Shown: piece after piece, positions 51,897-60,735 of the stretch
How the letters are laid out: every line of letters begins with the position of its first letter
Numbering within the stretch: position 1 is the stretch's first letter
From: Fimbriimonadaceae bacterium
Lineage (GTDB): Bacteria > Armatimonadota > Fimbriimonadia > Fimbriimonadales > Fimbriimonadaceae
Assembly: GCA_019638675.1 (NCBI GenBank)
Contig: JAHBTE010000001.1
Location: 2,078,605-2,142,604 of the forward strand
Direction: 5' to 3'
DNA: 64,000 nucleotides
Notes under the pieces: model-generated
Database searches by the model: none
The model's input: only the letters and a program-made list of their open reading frames with translations
Told to the model about the DNA's origin: nothing
Position numbers and translations under genes: made by a program

Positions 51897-51943
51897 CTTA
51901 AACGATAGTAACACAGAATATGCCAATTAGTGCAAGAATTATT

Positions 51944-51972
51944 CTGGGAATATGAAAAAACTTTATTCCCAG
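51944..51972 (-). terminator. Hairpin downstream of the small membrane protein gene
   Basis: CTGGGAATA (51944-51952) pairs with TATTCCCAG (51964-51972) around an 11-base loop. On the minus strand it follows the 51980 gene and could end its transcript before the LacI operator. Confidence 0.6.
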
Positions 51973-51979
51973 GTTCAAA

Positions 51980-52342
51980 TCAGAGATCGGAATCGATTGA
52001 TCGGTTTGATAATCTATCTGAAAAGAACAATGCGACTGAAGCAAGGACAGGGACGATAATCACGCCCCAAAATAGCATTTCGGATTTACTGCCGAGGTCA
52101 TTAAACTGCATATACATAGGTTCGTTATTAAATTGGATTTGCGCAGCGATACCAACTAAAAGGCCGAGTAACAATGGGAGATAAGCAAACTTCCTCATTT
52201 GTGGATTTCGGGTTTTTTTGGCTATTACGGTAATTACGTAAGCAAGAATTAATGGAATGGCAATGAATGCTAATGGTGTAAATCGCCCGAACATGACGAA
52301 AAAAGCTAGTGGGGACGATGTTGCTATCGTGATGAGATTCAT
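51980..52342 (-). CDS. Small integral membrane protein, unknown
   Basis: From the ATG at 52342, which has GGCAGG upstream, the protein has 120 residues with three or four hydrophobic segments (near 6-20, 24-42, 51-69 and 85-106) and a charged end. No family is recognised. It is single-gene, between the LacI region and the receiver genes. Confidence 0.6.
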   Translation of the reverse strand: MNLITIATSSPLAFFVMFGRFTPLAFIAIPLILAYVITVIAKKTRNPQMRKFAYLPLLLGLLVGIAAQIQFNNEPMYMQFNDLGSKSEMLFWGVIIVPVLASVALFFSDRLSNRSIDSDL

Positions 52343-52419
52343 TGATTGACCTGCCACTGGCTATTGTGGCAGATAGGAGATTTGCAATGGTCGTGCCAAG
52401 ACTTTCGTTTAGGCACGAA

Positions 52420-52452
52420 AAAACCCCGGAAGTCAGATTCTTCCGGGGTTTT
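52420..52452 (-). terminator. Terminator downstream of the receiver gene
   Basis: AAAACCCCGGAA (52420-52431) pairs with TTCCGGGGTTTT (52441-52452) with a 9-base loop, ending in T on the minus strand. A second hairpin CGTGCC/GGCACG lies just left of it. Confidence 0.85.
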
Positions 52453-52462
52453 GGCTGAATTC

Positions 52463-52870
52463 TTACAGGTCGTAGCGAGTTGGGCCGCTGTCGCCGCTTC
52501 CGCCTTGAGCGATTCGCTTTACAAAGCTGATCAGTTCCATAGGGTTGAACGGCTTGGTGAGATACATATCTGCACCGTAGTGATAACCTTCAAAAACGTC
52601 TTTATCTTGTGCCTTAGCGGTCAACATGATAACGGGAAGGTTTTCAGTTGCTTGGTCTTTGCGTAGAGCCTTGAGGACTTCAAATCCATCCATGTAAGGC
52701 ATCATTACGTCCAAAACCATCATGTCAGGCTTTTCGGCTTTGACCTTTTCAAGGCCCTCTTTACCGTCGTAAGCCGTTACAACCGTGTAACCTTGTCGTT
52801 CCAGGTTCACCTGAATAAGGCGGACAATGTGTCGTTCGTCGTCGCAGACCAGAATTTTCAGCGGAGGCAT
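52463..52870 (-). CDS. Single-domain response regulator receiver (CheY-like)
   Basis: The 135-residue protein has a complete receiver: DDE acidic pocket (residues 10-12), phosphoacceptor Asp in MMVLDVMMPYMDG near residue 54, Thr in MLTAK near 83 and Lys in LTKPFNP near 105. The C-terminal 15 residues are Gly/Ser/Asp-rich and no output domain follows, so it should act by protein-protein contacts, perhaps in motility since pilT genes are on this replicon. A paralog lies 118 bases upstream on the same strand. Confidence 0.92.
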   Translation of the reverse strand: MPPLKILVCDDERHIVRLIQVNLERQGYTVVTAYDGKEGLEKVKAEKPDMMVLDVMMPYMDGFEVLKALRKDQATENLPVIMLTAKAQDKDVFEGYHYGADMYLTKPFNPMELISFVKRIAQGGSGDSGPTRYDL

Positions 52871-52988
52871 AGAGTTGTCACCACACTCAATGTTGAGATG
52901 CAGGATGAATCCTACCCCAACATTTACTATGTTGGCTGTCCACGGTCAAATGTTTTGACTTTTGGGGCTTGAGACCAAAAAAAGTCGG

Positions 52989-53378
52989 TCAAAGTCGTGC
53001 GATTAACTCAGCGGGATTGAAAGGCTTCGTCAAGACCAAGTGAGCTCCGGCTTCATAAAGGGCAGGAATATCACATTCATTGAACTTTGAAATCAAGAGA
53101 ATGATTTTGGGAGCATTGTGCGCAGTCGCATTCAGAACTAATTTTAATAAAGAGACTGCACCTTCTGGATGTAGCGTTTCTCCTAAGATCACTAAATCAA
53201 ATTCTTGAGCAGTGTGCAAAGAGATTGCTTCGTCAATTGCAAACGCACAGGTCAGGTTATGTCCCTGCCGCTGAAGATTAACCTGAATCAATCTGACAAT
53301 GTGACGTTCGCCGTCCGCCACCAAAATATTAAGCGGCCCCTGCGGAGGAACCTTTCCACCAGCAGAGGCCGCAATCAT
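52989..53378 (-). CDS. Degenerate receiver domain lacking the phosphoacceptor Asp
   Basis: The 129-residue paralog shares ERHIVRLIQVNLQRQG with the complete receiver, but the acidic pair is DG instead of DD and the phosphoacceptor position reads VILGETLHPEG with Gly for Asp. The Lys in LTKPFNP is kept. It should be unable to be phosphorylated in the usual way. It may compete with or modulate the partner. It is between the complete receiver and yajQ. Confidence 0.88.
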   Translation of the reverse strand: MIAASAGGKVPPQGPLNILVADGERHIVRLIQVNLQRQGHNLTCAFAIDEAISLHTAQEFDLVILGETLHPEGAVSLLKLVLNATAHNAPKIILLISKFNECDIPALYEAGAHLVLTKPFNPAELIARL

Positions 53379-53396
53379 TTGATTATTGTAAGTGAA

Positions 53397-53891
53397 CTAT
53401 CGGTAGTTTGTGAAATTCGTCGCGTACGGAAGATCCAACCCTTTTACAAACGCCATTACTTTTTGAAGGTCGTCTTTGCTTTTTGAACTCACACGAACCG
53501 CGTCGCCTTGCACTTGGGTGTTGACTTTAAACTTCGCTTCCTTAATCTGCTTGTTCAGGGCCTTTGCTTCATCTTGCACAAGACCTTGTTTGAAGGAAAC
53601 AGTTTGCTTTACTGTCACGCCTTTAGCTGGTTCGACATTGCCGTAAGTGATCATTTTTGCCGAAACTTCTCGTTTCACTAACTTACTGAACAAGATGTCG
53701 CGTACCTGGCTAAGTCGGAAATCATCTTCCGCCGTAATGAGAATGTCATCGCCAGATTCTTCGATCGCGGCGGCTGATCCTTTGAAGTCATAGCGGTTGG
53801 CGAGTTCTTTAACCGCCTGATTGAAGGCGTTCTTGACTTCCATCTTGTCAACTTCGCTAACGATATCGAATGAAAATTCACCTGATGCCAT
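53397..53891 (-). CDS. yajQ: YajQ family nucleotide-binding protein
   Basis: The 164-residue protein begins SGEFSFDIVSEVDKMEVKNAF and has NRYDFKGSAA near residue 35, the usual signature of YajQ. In Xanthomonas a relative binds cyclic di-GMP and acts on transcription; others bind ATP or GTP. It is transcribed close to the receiver pair, and yajQ is followed by the aminopeptidase upstream. Ligand here is unknown. Confidence 0.93.
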   Translation of the reverse strand: MASGEFSFDIVSEVDKMEVKNAFNQAVKELANRYDFKGSAAAIEESGDDILITAEDDFRLSQVRDILFSKLVKREVSAKMITYGNVEPAKGVTVKQTVSFKQGLVQDEAKALNKQIKEAKFKVNTQVQGDAVRVSSKSKDDLQKVMAFVKGLDLPYATNFTNYR

Positions 53892-53906
53892 ATTTGTTCT
53901 CCTGTT

Positions 53907-55355
53907 TTACTGACCTCGGCCCATTATGAATTGGGTAAAGAGTCGAACGCCCCAGCCGCTTGGGCCAGAAACACTGACTTCATCGCTTGGCGCGTGCGAC
54001 ATTCCCGCCATGTCTATGTGCGCGTAGGGAACTTCTGGTTTACAGAAGCAACTGAGGAACGCGGCACCTTGACAAGGATGAGCTTTGCCACCCACAACGC
54101 TATTCACGAGGTCAGCAGGGCCGCCACGCATCATATCGCGGTATCCATCATTCACGGGCATATGCCAAACTTCCTCGCCGCTGGTTTTTCCTGCTAATTG
54201 GACTTCATTCATCAGCGCAGAGTCTTCGCAGAACAACCCGCCAAATTCGCTTCCCAATGCCGTGACTATGCCTCCGGTAAGAGTTGCGATGTCTAGGATG
54301 CAAGCAGGGTTCTCCACGTCGCACGCCCAGCAAAGACCGTCGGCAAGTACGAGACGGCCTTCTGCGTCTGTGTTGGTGACTTCTACGGTCACGCCATTTC
54401 GATAAGTAATGATGTCGTCTGGTCGGTACGCAACCGCATCAATGCAGTTTTCTGCCGCGACGAGTAATCCAACGACCGGAAACTGAGGCTGCACGACAGA
54501 TGCAACCGCCATCATCGCTCCAAGAACCGCGCACCCGCCGGATTTATCGTATTTCATTCCTGGCATTCCGGTTTTGCCCTTGATGCTGAGGCCGCCAGTA
54601 TCGTAGGTCACTGTTTTGCCAAGAAGTACGACTGGTTTTTTGTCCGACTTTGTTGGGTTCCAGGCTAGGCGGATCATGCAAGGCGGATTGCTACTGGCTT
54701 TGCCTACATTGATATGACCAATCAAGTTTTCTTTCTCAAGTTCATCGCCTTGGATGACTCGCACCTCTAAGCCTGGAAATTGCTTGGCAAGGTTTTTAGC
54801 TTGTTCTGCCATCCAGAGAGGGGTCGCGATATTTGGCGGAGTGTTGACGAGTGATTTGGTGAAATTCACACAGGAGCCCAGTCCAATTCCGTGTTTCAGC
54901 CCCTTGTCGAATGACTCACTCAACCCAACAACGGCCAGAGTAATTGAAGATTGATCTTCGGTTCTTGCACCAGGGAACTGGCGAACATTGAATGTTGAGC
55001 CTTGGAGAGCGACGCCCATAGCGCTACCAAATTCAAATGAATCCGCATGAGAATCGACAGCAATATGAACTGATTCGATTGAGCAGTTGCTGAGGTGTTG
55101 GGCCAGTTTCACGCCCGCTTTCCGTACGGATTCACTGGATGCTGTTTTAGCGTCTCCTAATCCAAGAAGAATAACCCGTGGGCCTGAGCTTGGAAATGCT
55201 TCGACCACTTGCCCCCGCTTTGCTTGGAATTCTGGTCGCTTAGCGGCGTCAGACGCTTCTACTGGAAGGCTGAGAGGGAGTTCTTGGTCACTCCAAACAC
55301 AAAAAACAATGGCTTGCGGGTTAGGCTCGGTACGATGCTCAACTTCTCGGATCAT
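53907..55355 (-). CDS. pepA: Leucyl aminopeptidase
   Basis: The 482-residue M17 peptidase has the signature [15 protein letters not shown] and the metal-binding [14 protein letters not shown], with the N-terminal macro-like domain in the first 160 residues. It releases N-terminal amino acids in the cytoplasm using two metal ions. Length is typical. It lies 15 bases after yajQ on its 3' side in the same direction, so they could be co-transcribed. Confidence 0.95.
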   Translation of the reverse strand: MIREVEHRTEPNPQAIVFCVWSDQELPLSLPVEASDAAKRPEFQAKRGQVVEAFPSSGPRVILLGLGDAKTASSESVRKAGVKLAQHLSNCSIESVHIAVDSHADSFEFGSAMGVALQGSTFNVRQFPGARTEDQSSITLAVVGLSESFDKGLKHGIGLGSCVNFTKSLVNTPPNIATPLWMAEQAKNLAKQFPGLEVRVIQGDELEKENLIGHINVGKASSNPPCMIRLAWNPTKSDKKPVVLLGKTVTYDTGGLSIKGKTGMPGMKYDKSGGCAVLGAMMAVASVVQPQFPVVGLLVAAENCIDAVAYRPDDIITYRNGVTVEVTNTDAEGRLVLADGLCWACDVENPACILDIATLTGGIVTALGSEFGGLFCEDSALMNEVQLAGKTSGEEVWHMPVNDGYRDMMRGGPADLVNSVVGGKAHPCQGAAFLSCFCKPEVPYAHIDMAGMSHAPSDEVSVSGPSGWGVRLFTQFIMGRGQ

Positions 55356-55392
55356 ACGGTTCTTTTACCCAAGAACTCGCTACAATCAGTTT

Positions 55393-55803
55393 ATGAAGGC
55401 CCATACCGAATACCTGTGGTTTGAAACAGATAGAGCAGAAGAGTTTGTGAGAATCACCGACGAAGTCGCGGATATGGTCAAGCGATCCGGAATTCAAGAT
55501 GGGTTTGTATTAGTTTCCGCTATGCATATCACTGCGGCAGTTTATGTGAACGATTGGGAAGGTGGCCTAATGGAAGACATTCACGAGTGGTTAGATGGGC
55601 TAGCTCCAAAAGCGAATTATCGGCACCATCGAACTGGCGAAGACAACGGTGAGGCGCATTTAAAGAACCTCATCATGCATCACCAAGTCACCGTTCCGAT
55701 TACTGATGGTCGCCTTGATCTTGGGCCGTGGCAACAGATTTTCTACGCTGAATTCGATGGTCAGCGTAGAAAACGAGTGATTCTCAAAGCTCTTGGAATC
55801 TAG
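55393..55803 (+). CDS. YjbQ family (UPF0047) protein
   Basis: From the ATG at 55393 the product has 136 residues: [33 protein letters not shown], and [27 protein letters not shown] (in parts). This matches YjbQ, proposed to have thiamine-phosphate synthase-like activity. It is divergent from pepA and converges with the PDZ-hydrolase, sharing 4 bases. Confidence 0.92.
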   Translation: MKAHTEYLWFETDRAEEFVRITDEVADMVKRSGIQDGFVLVSAMHITAAVYVNDWEGGLMEDIHEWLDGLAPKANYRHHRTGEDNGEAHLKNLIMHHQVTVPITDGRLDLGPWQQIFYAEFDGQRRKRVILKALGI

Positions 55804-57152
55804 TCGCCTGACTTTAACCACGTGAGGCAAGCATCGCTTACCGCGTCGCTTTGTTCAAACGGAGTTCCATTGAATTTTGCAACTGCGTCGGCCATAGAGG
55901 TGGTTTTTCTGAAGAGGTGGTCTGTTCCTTGGAGCAACTTGAAGGTGGCTCGCCCAGGGGTGAGACGATTGATCGCCTCGGCTACTAATTCTTGATCTTC
56001 GCGTAATGCAATAAAATCGTCAACTCCAAAAATGCTCAACACTTTTGCATCGCCCGTCTTGGCCCAGTATTCGCAGTAATTGAAGTCATTAGCTTGTCGC
56101 ATGTATTCGATACTGCGGGTCATGTTGACTCCATCTGCGCTTTGGGTGCGCGCATATTCGGCAAGATCAGGAACGTTTTGAACAATCCAATCGAATGACT
56201 TCCGTTCAGTGTAGAGGTAGGAATAGAACCGAGCTGCATTGATCGCATCTTGGCGGACTTCGCTTGGCGATTGCCCTGATAGTGGTCCTTGAATCCGAGG
56301 TGCTTTGATTTGCCATTCCAACCACGATTCGGTTACCGTGCCATAGCTGATAATGTTCTTTACTGGGATTTCAGAGCAAATGATCGGGGCAATACATCCG
56401 CCCATACTGTGACCAAAAACTGTTATGTTCTTCGTATCAACAAATTTGAGTGTTTTTAGTTTGATCAATCCTTGGCGAAATACATCGACTTCATCAATCA
56501 GGTTAACGAGCATTGGGTTTGGGCCTTCGCTATCGCCAACTCCGATCTTCTCGACCCGCATCGTTGCATAGCCCGCATCCGAGAACTTCTTGAGAACTTT
56601 TGTGATGTAATGATTTGCAACTAGCGGTTGGTCTACTGAACCTGTGCTAATGCCTTGAATCCAATACAAAGTAGGAAATGGGCCGTTGCCCTTTGGTTTG
56701 GTAAAAATGGTACGAACTCGATTTCCTTTGGTCGTTACTGAACTGAGGATAACATCCACATCATCGTACTTTTCATCGGTTCTGGCTAGAACTTTGACCT
56801 TTATGTCCTTTTCCCCTGACTTCGTTTTGATCGTCATTGGTATCCAAAGATCAGCAAGAAAGGGGCGGACAAGATTATTGAATTCTGGTACAGAGTTGAA
56901 TCGTTTACCATCTATTTTGAGAATGATGTCGCCAGCCACAATCCCTCCAACATCACCGCGAGTAGGATTTTGCGTTACCAAGATTCCGGCCCCATCTTTT
57001 ATTCCGGCATCGGAGAGTTGTTGCTCATTCATCATTTGCAATGGCAAACCGACAGTTCCGCGGCGAGGAAGTTCACTGGCAAGCAAGTTCGCGGAAGCAA
57101 CCAACATCAGTGCGGCTAGCATCGCGGGTTTCACATAACGATTTAATTGCAT
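55800..57152 (-). CDS. Exported PDZ-alpha/beta hydrolase fusion
   Basis: The 450-residue protein has a signal peptide (1-27), a PDZ domain (about 40-125, [29 protein letters not shown] in parts) and an alpha/beta hydrolase (about 140-450) with GHSMGG near residue 248, an acid probably in GVDDFIAL, and His in GTDHLF near the end. It is a rare combination of a peptide-binding domain with a serine hydrolase, perhaps a surface esterase or peptidase of the peptidoglycan or protein-quality kind. Function is inferred only. Confidence 0.8.
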   Translation of the reverse strand: MQLNRYVKPAMLAALMLVASANLLASELPRRGTVGLPLQMMNEQQLSDAGIKDGAGILVTQNPTRGDVGGIVAGDIILKIDGKRFNSVPEFNNLVRPFLADLWIPMTIKTKSGEKDIKVKVLARTDEKYDDVDVILSSVTTKGNRVRTIFTKPKGNGPFPTLYWIQGISTGSVDQPLVANHYITKVLKKFSDAGYATMRVEKIGVGDSEGPNPMLVNLIDEVDVFRQGLIKLKTLKFVDTKNITVFGHSMGGCIAPIICSEIPVKNIISYGTVTESWLEWQIKAPRIQGPLSGQSPSEVRQDAINAARFYSYLYTERKSFDWIVQNVPDLAEYARTQSADGVNMTRSIEYMRQANDFNYCEYWAKTGDAKVLSIFGVDDFIALREDQELVAEAINRLTPGRATFKLLQGTDHLFRKTTSMADAVAKFNGTPFEQSDAVSDACLTWLKSGD

Positions 57153-57225
57153 TACACAAAAATACGTGACTGTGAATCAGTATTGTTCCCGGGTGGCAGA
57201 TTATGTTGGTATAGACTCCAGTTCT

Positions 57226-57678
57226 ATGTTTACCGCCGGACAACCATTCCCGAAATTTGAATTGCCTGACCAGAGCAGCGAGATCCGAACGTCTGATGAA
57301 TTTGCGGGGAAACCTTATATTGTTTACTTTTATCCGAAAGACGATACGAGCGGGTGCACTCTTGAATCGTGTGAATTCTCAGAGCGGATCCCCGACTTTG
57401 GAGATATCGCAGTCATCGGCGTTAGCCCAGATAGTGTGAAATCACACGCGAAATTCGCCAAAAAGCATGATCTCAAGATAACCTTACTTGCTGATACTGA
57501 ACGCACGCTCATTGAACCTAATGGCTTGTGGATCGAAAAGATGCTGTACGGCAAAAAGTATATGGGTGTAGACCGCACCACGGTGCTTGTTGGAGCAGAT
57601 GGCATGATTAAGCAAGTTTGGAACAAAGTCAAACCCGAGGGCCACGCGGCTGAAGTTCTTGCTGCAGCAAAATCTTAA
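57226..57678 (+). CDS. bcp: Thioredoxin-dependent peroxiredoxin (Bcp/PrxQ type)
   Basis: The ATG at 57226 gives the usual 150 residues; a GTG 20 codons upstream would add an odd tail. The peroxidatic Cys is in DDTSGCTLESCEF, with the resolving Cys five residues on, the PrxQ arrangement, and the Arg of the active site near DRTTVLV. It reduces hydroperoxides with thioredoxin. It converges with the VOC gene by 4 bases. Confidence 0.93.
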   Translation: MFTAGQPFPKFELPDQSSEIRTSDEFAGKPYIVYFYPKDDTSGCTLESCEFSERIPDFGDIAVIGVSPDSVKSHAKFAKKHDLKITLLADTERTLIEPNGLWIEKMLYGKKYMGVDRTTVLVGADGMIKQVWNKVKPEGHAAEVLAAAKS

Positions 57679-58016
57679 GCGTGTAAATAAACGACCACGC
57701 CGTCGGGATCTTTGGTGTAGCAAAAACTCACGCCAGGATGGGGGTTTTCAATTTCCCCGAAGTTGCATCCCCGCGTGTTGCACTCGTTGCGCGCTGATTG
57801 TAGATCATTAACGACGAGAGAAATAGCGGGCGCAAGCGCGGCAACTGGCTGACCATCGCTATGAAGCGCGATGATCGAATTAGCAGTGTGAAATTCGTTC
57901 CAATAAGGGTTCACCTCATTAGATCGAGGCGTTAGTCTGAGCTTATCTTTGTAAAACTCGAAGCTCCGATTCATGTCCGAAGCGTAAACGATCACCATCA
58001 GCTTTGAAATGTCCAT
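57675..58016 (-). CDS. VOC (glyoxalase/bleomycin resistance) family protein
   Basis: The 113-residue protein has two beta-alpha-beta-beta-beta halves of the VOC fold: VIVYASDMNRSFEFYKDKLRL and VSFCYTKDPDGVVVYLH. Metal-binding His and Glu are not evident in the usual places, so a binding rather than catalytic role is possible. It shares 4 bases with bcp and is divergent from the amidase. Confidence 0.85.
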   Translation of the reverse strand: MDISKLMVIVYASDMNRSFEFYKDKLRLTPRSNEVNPYWNEFHTANSIIALHSDGQPVAALAPAISLVVNDLQSARNECNTRGCNFGEIENPHPGVSFCYTKDPDGVVVYLHA

Positions 58017-58036
58017 ATTGCCTGGTTAATGATACA

Positions 58037-58654
58037 ATGCGCGTTGAGATGGTGGTTCCTTTTCTTGCAATTACCTTGGCGACAATGATGGATTTAGATG
58101 CCCTTGGACAAGATTTTCAATTTACAGACCCTGGCCCAAACAAAGTAGTGTGGGTTGATTCACCGCACTTTAATGCGCGTCCAGAGGGAGTCAAAATTGA
58201 CACCATCGTATTGCACCACACAGCGGGAAGCACACTTGCTGGAACTGTGAAGTGGTTTACGATGCCGGAATCGCAAGTCAGCGCTCACTTCACGATTGGC
58301 AAAGATGGAAGCATCGTGCAGATGGTGAGTAATTACAATCGGGCGTGGCATGCTGGGGTCAGCAAAGACAGCAAAGAACGGGACAACGTCAACAATTTCA
58401 GCATCGGAATCGAGATTGTCAATAAAGGTGATGGCTCGGAGCCGTATCCACCCGCGCAAGTCAAGGCAGTTGAACTGCTTTGCCGAGTTCTGATTGACTG
58501 GTTTCCAATCCGCCAAATCACCAGTCACGAGTACATTGCCGAACCACAAGGTCGTAAGAATGACCCGATCAACTACCCGTGGGAGTCTTTGGAGCACGTT
58601 GGCGTCCCGCTCATCTATGGTCGAAAGCCAGCTAAGCCAGCCAGCGAAGGGTAA
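58037..58654 (+). CDS. Exported N-acetylmuramoyl-L-alanine amidase (amidase_2 family)
   Basis: The ATG at 58037 (205 residues) is preferred over earlier frames since it opens a signal peptide (MVVPFLAITLATMM). The mature region has IDTIVLHHTAGST with the zinc His residues, SAHFTIGKDGSIVQMV, RAWHAGVSK and NNFSIGIEIVNKGDG, the amidase_2 pattern. It cuts the amide bond between muramic acid and the peptide stem, for peptidoglycan recycling or remodelling. It is followed by aroA after 12 bases. Confidence 0.88.
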   Translation: MRVEMVVPFLAITLATMMDLDALGQDFQFTDPGPNKVVWVDSPHFNARPEGVKIDTIVLHHTAGSTLAGTVKWFTMPESQVSAHFTIGKDGSIVQMVSNYNRAWHAGVSKDSKERDNVNNFSIGIEIVNKGDGSEPYPPAQVKAVELLCRVLIDWFPIRQITSHEYIAEPQGRKNDPINYPWESLEHVGVPLIYGRKPAKPASEG

Positions 58655-58666
58655 AACCTGAGCACG

Positions 58667-59974
58667 ATGGGGCAGAAGCTGATTTTCACTCGAAGCGGTG
58701 CCTTTCGGGCCGAAATCCGACCGCCTTCGGACAAATCACTGACTCATCGGGCGTACATGTTTGCCGCTATTGCGAGGAATGGAACTTCGGTTATTCTCGA
58801 CCCTCTCAAGGGTGAAGACTGCGAATCAACATTGAATTGCTTAGAGAAGCTTGGGGCAAAGATCGAACGCGTCTCGGATCATGAAACACGCGTTTCGGCA
58901 ATTCAAAACTGGAATACGAATCCGGTAACTCTTGACTGTGGGAACAGTGGAACGACGATGCGTTTACTTTGCGGAATCCTTGCCGGGCAGGTTGGGGTAA
59001 CTGCCACTTTGGGGGGAGACGAGAGCCTTTCAAAGAGGCCGATGGGGCGTATTTCGGCTCCACTTTCGCTCATGGGGGCACGAATAACTGGCGCAACTCC
59101 ACCGGTTACCATTCAAGGACAGAAACTCAAGAGTATTAGTTACGAATCACCAGTGGCAAGCGCACAGGTAAAGAGTGCAGTTCTTTTAGCTGGCTTAAAA
59201 GCAGAAGGTACGACTACGGTAACAGAGCCAGCCTTGAGCCGAGATCATACGGAACGGATGTTTATAGCACTTGGCGTAGATTTGGAACAGAAGGGCAATT
59301 CCGTATCGGTGGACGGAGGTCAAAGTTGGGAATCGTTTACATTCCGAGTTCCGGGAGACATATCTAGCGCGGCATTTTTTGCGGCCGCCGCCGCTTTGCA
59401 TCCAGGTTCCCAGGTGACATTCAAGCATCTGGGATTGAACCCTTCCCGCACTGGAATCCTAGACGTTTTAGAGCGAATTGGAATTCGGTGCGACATAGAA
59501 GATTTGGACGATGAGCTGGGTGAGCCGGTTGGAAACGTGACAATAAAGTCAACTGAGCGATTGAATCCATTTGTGATAGAAGGCGACTTAGTACCGCGCC
59601 TGATCGACGAGATTCCTGTACTTGCCGTCCTCGCAACTCAATGCGACGGAGAGACAATTATCCGAGACGCTAGAGAGTTACGCGTTAAAGAAACCGACCG
59701 GATTGCCGTGGTTTCAGATGGTTTGAAGAAAATGGGTGCGAATGTGACGCCAACTGAAGACGGCATGATAATCAATGGGCCAACCCCGCTGTATGGGGCG
59801 ACGATTGATTCAGCGGGCGACCACAGAATTGGAATGAGCTTTGCAATCGCCGCAAGCATTGCTGAAGGAGAAACAAACATCCTGAATGCTGATGCAATCC
59901 ATTCCAGTTACCCCGAATTTGCAGAGCATTTCGCTCAGTTAACTGGGCAAACTCCACAGGTGGTGAATGCATGA
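58667..59974 (+). CDS. aroA: 3-phosphoshikimate 1-carboxyvinyltransferase
   Basis: The 435-residue EPSP synthase has the start motif PPSDKSLTHRAYMFAAIA, LDCGNSGTTMRLLCG near residue 85, RDHTERMF, and IRDARELRVKETDRIAV near residue 325. It joins shikimate-3-phosphate with phosphoenolpyruvate. The Gly in LDCGNSGTT suggests a class that is glyphosate-sensitive but this is only a sequence impression. The cmk start overlaps by 4 bases. Confidence 0.95.
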   Translation: MGQKLIFTRSGAFRAEIRPPSDKSLTHRAYMFAAIARNGTSVILDPLKGEDCESTLNCLEKLGAKIERVSDHETRVSAIQNWNTNPVTLDCGNSGTTMRLLCGILAGQVGVTATLGGDESLSKRPMGRISAPLSLMGARITGATPPVTIQGQKLKSISYESPVASAQVKSAVLLAGLKAEGTTTVTEPALSRDHTERMFIALGVDLEQKGNSVSVDGGQSWESFTFRVPGDISSAAFFAAAAALHPGSQVTFKHLGLNPSRTGILDVLERIGIRCDIEDLDDELGEPVGNVTIKSTERLNPFVIEGDLVPRLIDEIPVLAVLATQCDGETIIRDARELRVKETDRIAVVSDGLKKMGANVTPTEDGMIINGPTPLYGATIDSAGDHRIGMSFAIAASIAEGETNILNADAIHSSYPEFAEHFAQLTGQTPQVVNA

Positions 59975-60621
59975 TCATCGCCATTGATGGGCCGGCGGGT
60001 GCAGGGAAATCGACCGTCGCCAAACTAGTTGGTTCTGAGCTTGGTTTGGATTTGCTCGACACCGGAGCAATGTATAGAGTTTTTGCTTTAGCCGCCTCAC
60101 GAGCCGGAATTAGCGAAGATGATCGAAGCAGGATCAATTCGTTGCTTGAAGAAACAAGCATTGGATTTACAGAATCACAACCCCGTCGGGCGACTTTGAA
60201 CGGGACAGACGTTGCGGACGAGATCAGGTCGTTAGAAATTTCTCAACTCGCAAGTCAACTCAGTGCAATCTCAGCGGTACGCCGAGCGATGGTAAAGGCT
60301 CAACAACAGATCATTGCGACAGGGGACTGGGTTTTGGAAGGCCGAGATGTGACAACCGTGGTTGCACCCAACGCTGATCTGAAGATATTTTTGACGGCCA
60401 GTATTGAAGAACGCGCTCGCCGTCGTTGGGTGGAGATGATTGACCGGGGCGAATCGGTTCGGCTTCAGACAGTCGTCAAGGAAGTTGTCGAGCGTGATCA
60501 CCGCGACTACACTCGCGACGACAGTCCGCTTATGCTTGCAGAAGATGCCGTGATTATCGAAACATTTGATATCTCTCCCGCCCAGGTAGCCGCTAAGATT
60601 GTTGCTCTTGCGAAACAATAG
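59971..60621 (+). CDS. cmk: Cytidylate kinase
   Basis: The 216-residue kinase phosphorylates CMP and dCMP. It has the P-loop AIDGPAGAGKSTVAKLV at the start, LLDTGAMYRVFAL, GDWVLEGRDVTTVV and the lid RDDSPLMLAEDAV. The start overlaps the aroA stop (ATGA); the aroA-cmk pairing is common. Confidence 0.95.
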   Translation: MIIAIDGPAGAGKSTVAKLVGSELGLDLLDTGAMYRVFALAASRAGISEDDRSRINSLLEETSIGFTESQPRRATLNGTDVADEIRSLEISQLASQLSAISAVRRAMVKAQQQIIATGDWVLEGRDVTTVVAPNADLKIFLTASIEERARRRWVEMIDRGESVRLQTVVKEVVERDHRDYTRDDSPLMLAEDAVIIETFDISPAQVAAKIVALAKQ

Positions 60622-60735
60622 ACCAGCAAATGTACCAGGATAGAACAACCTGGGGGAAAGCAAGTAATTATTCAAAAATCGCATCCTGCTTGCGCCTCGT
60701 CATTACCATTTACCCCGGTAGGATATTCCTAGTTA

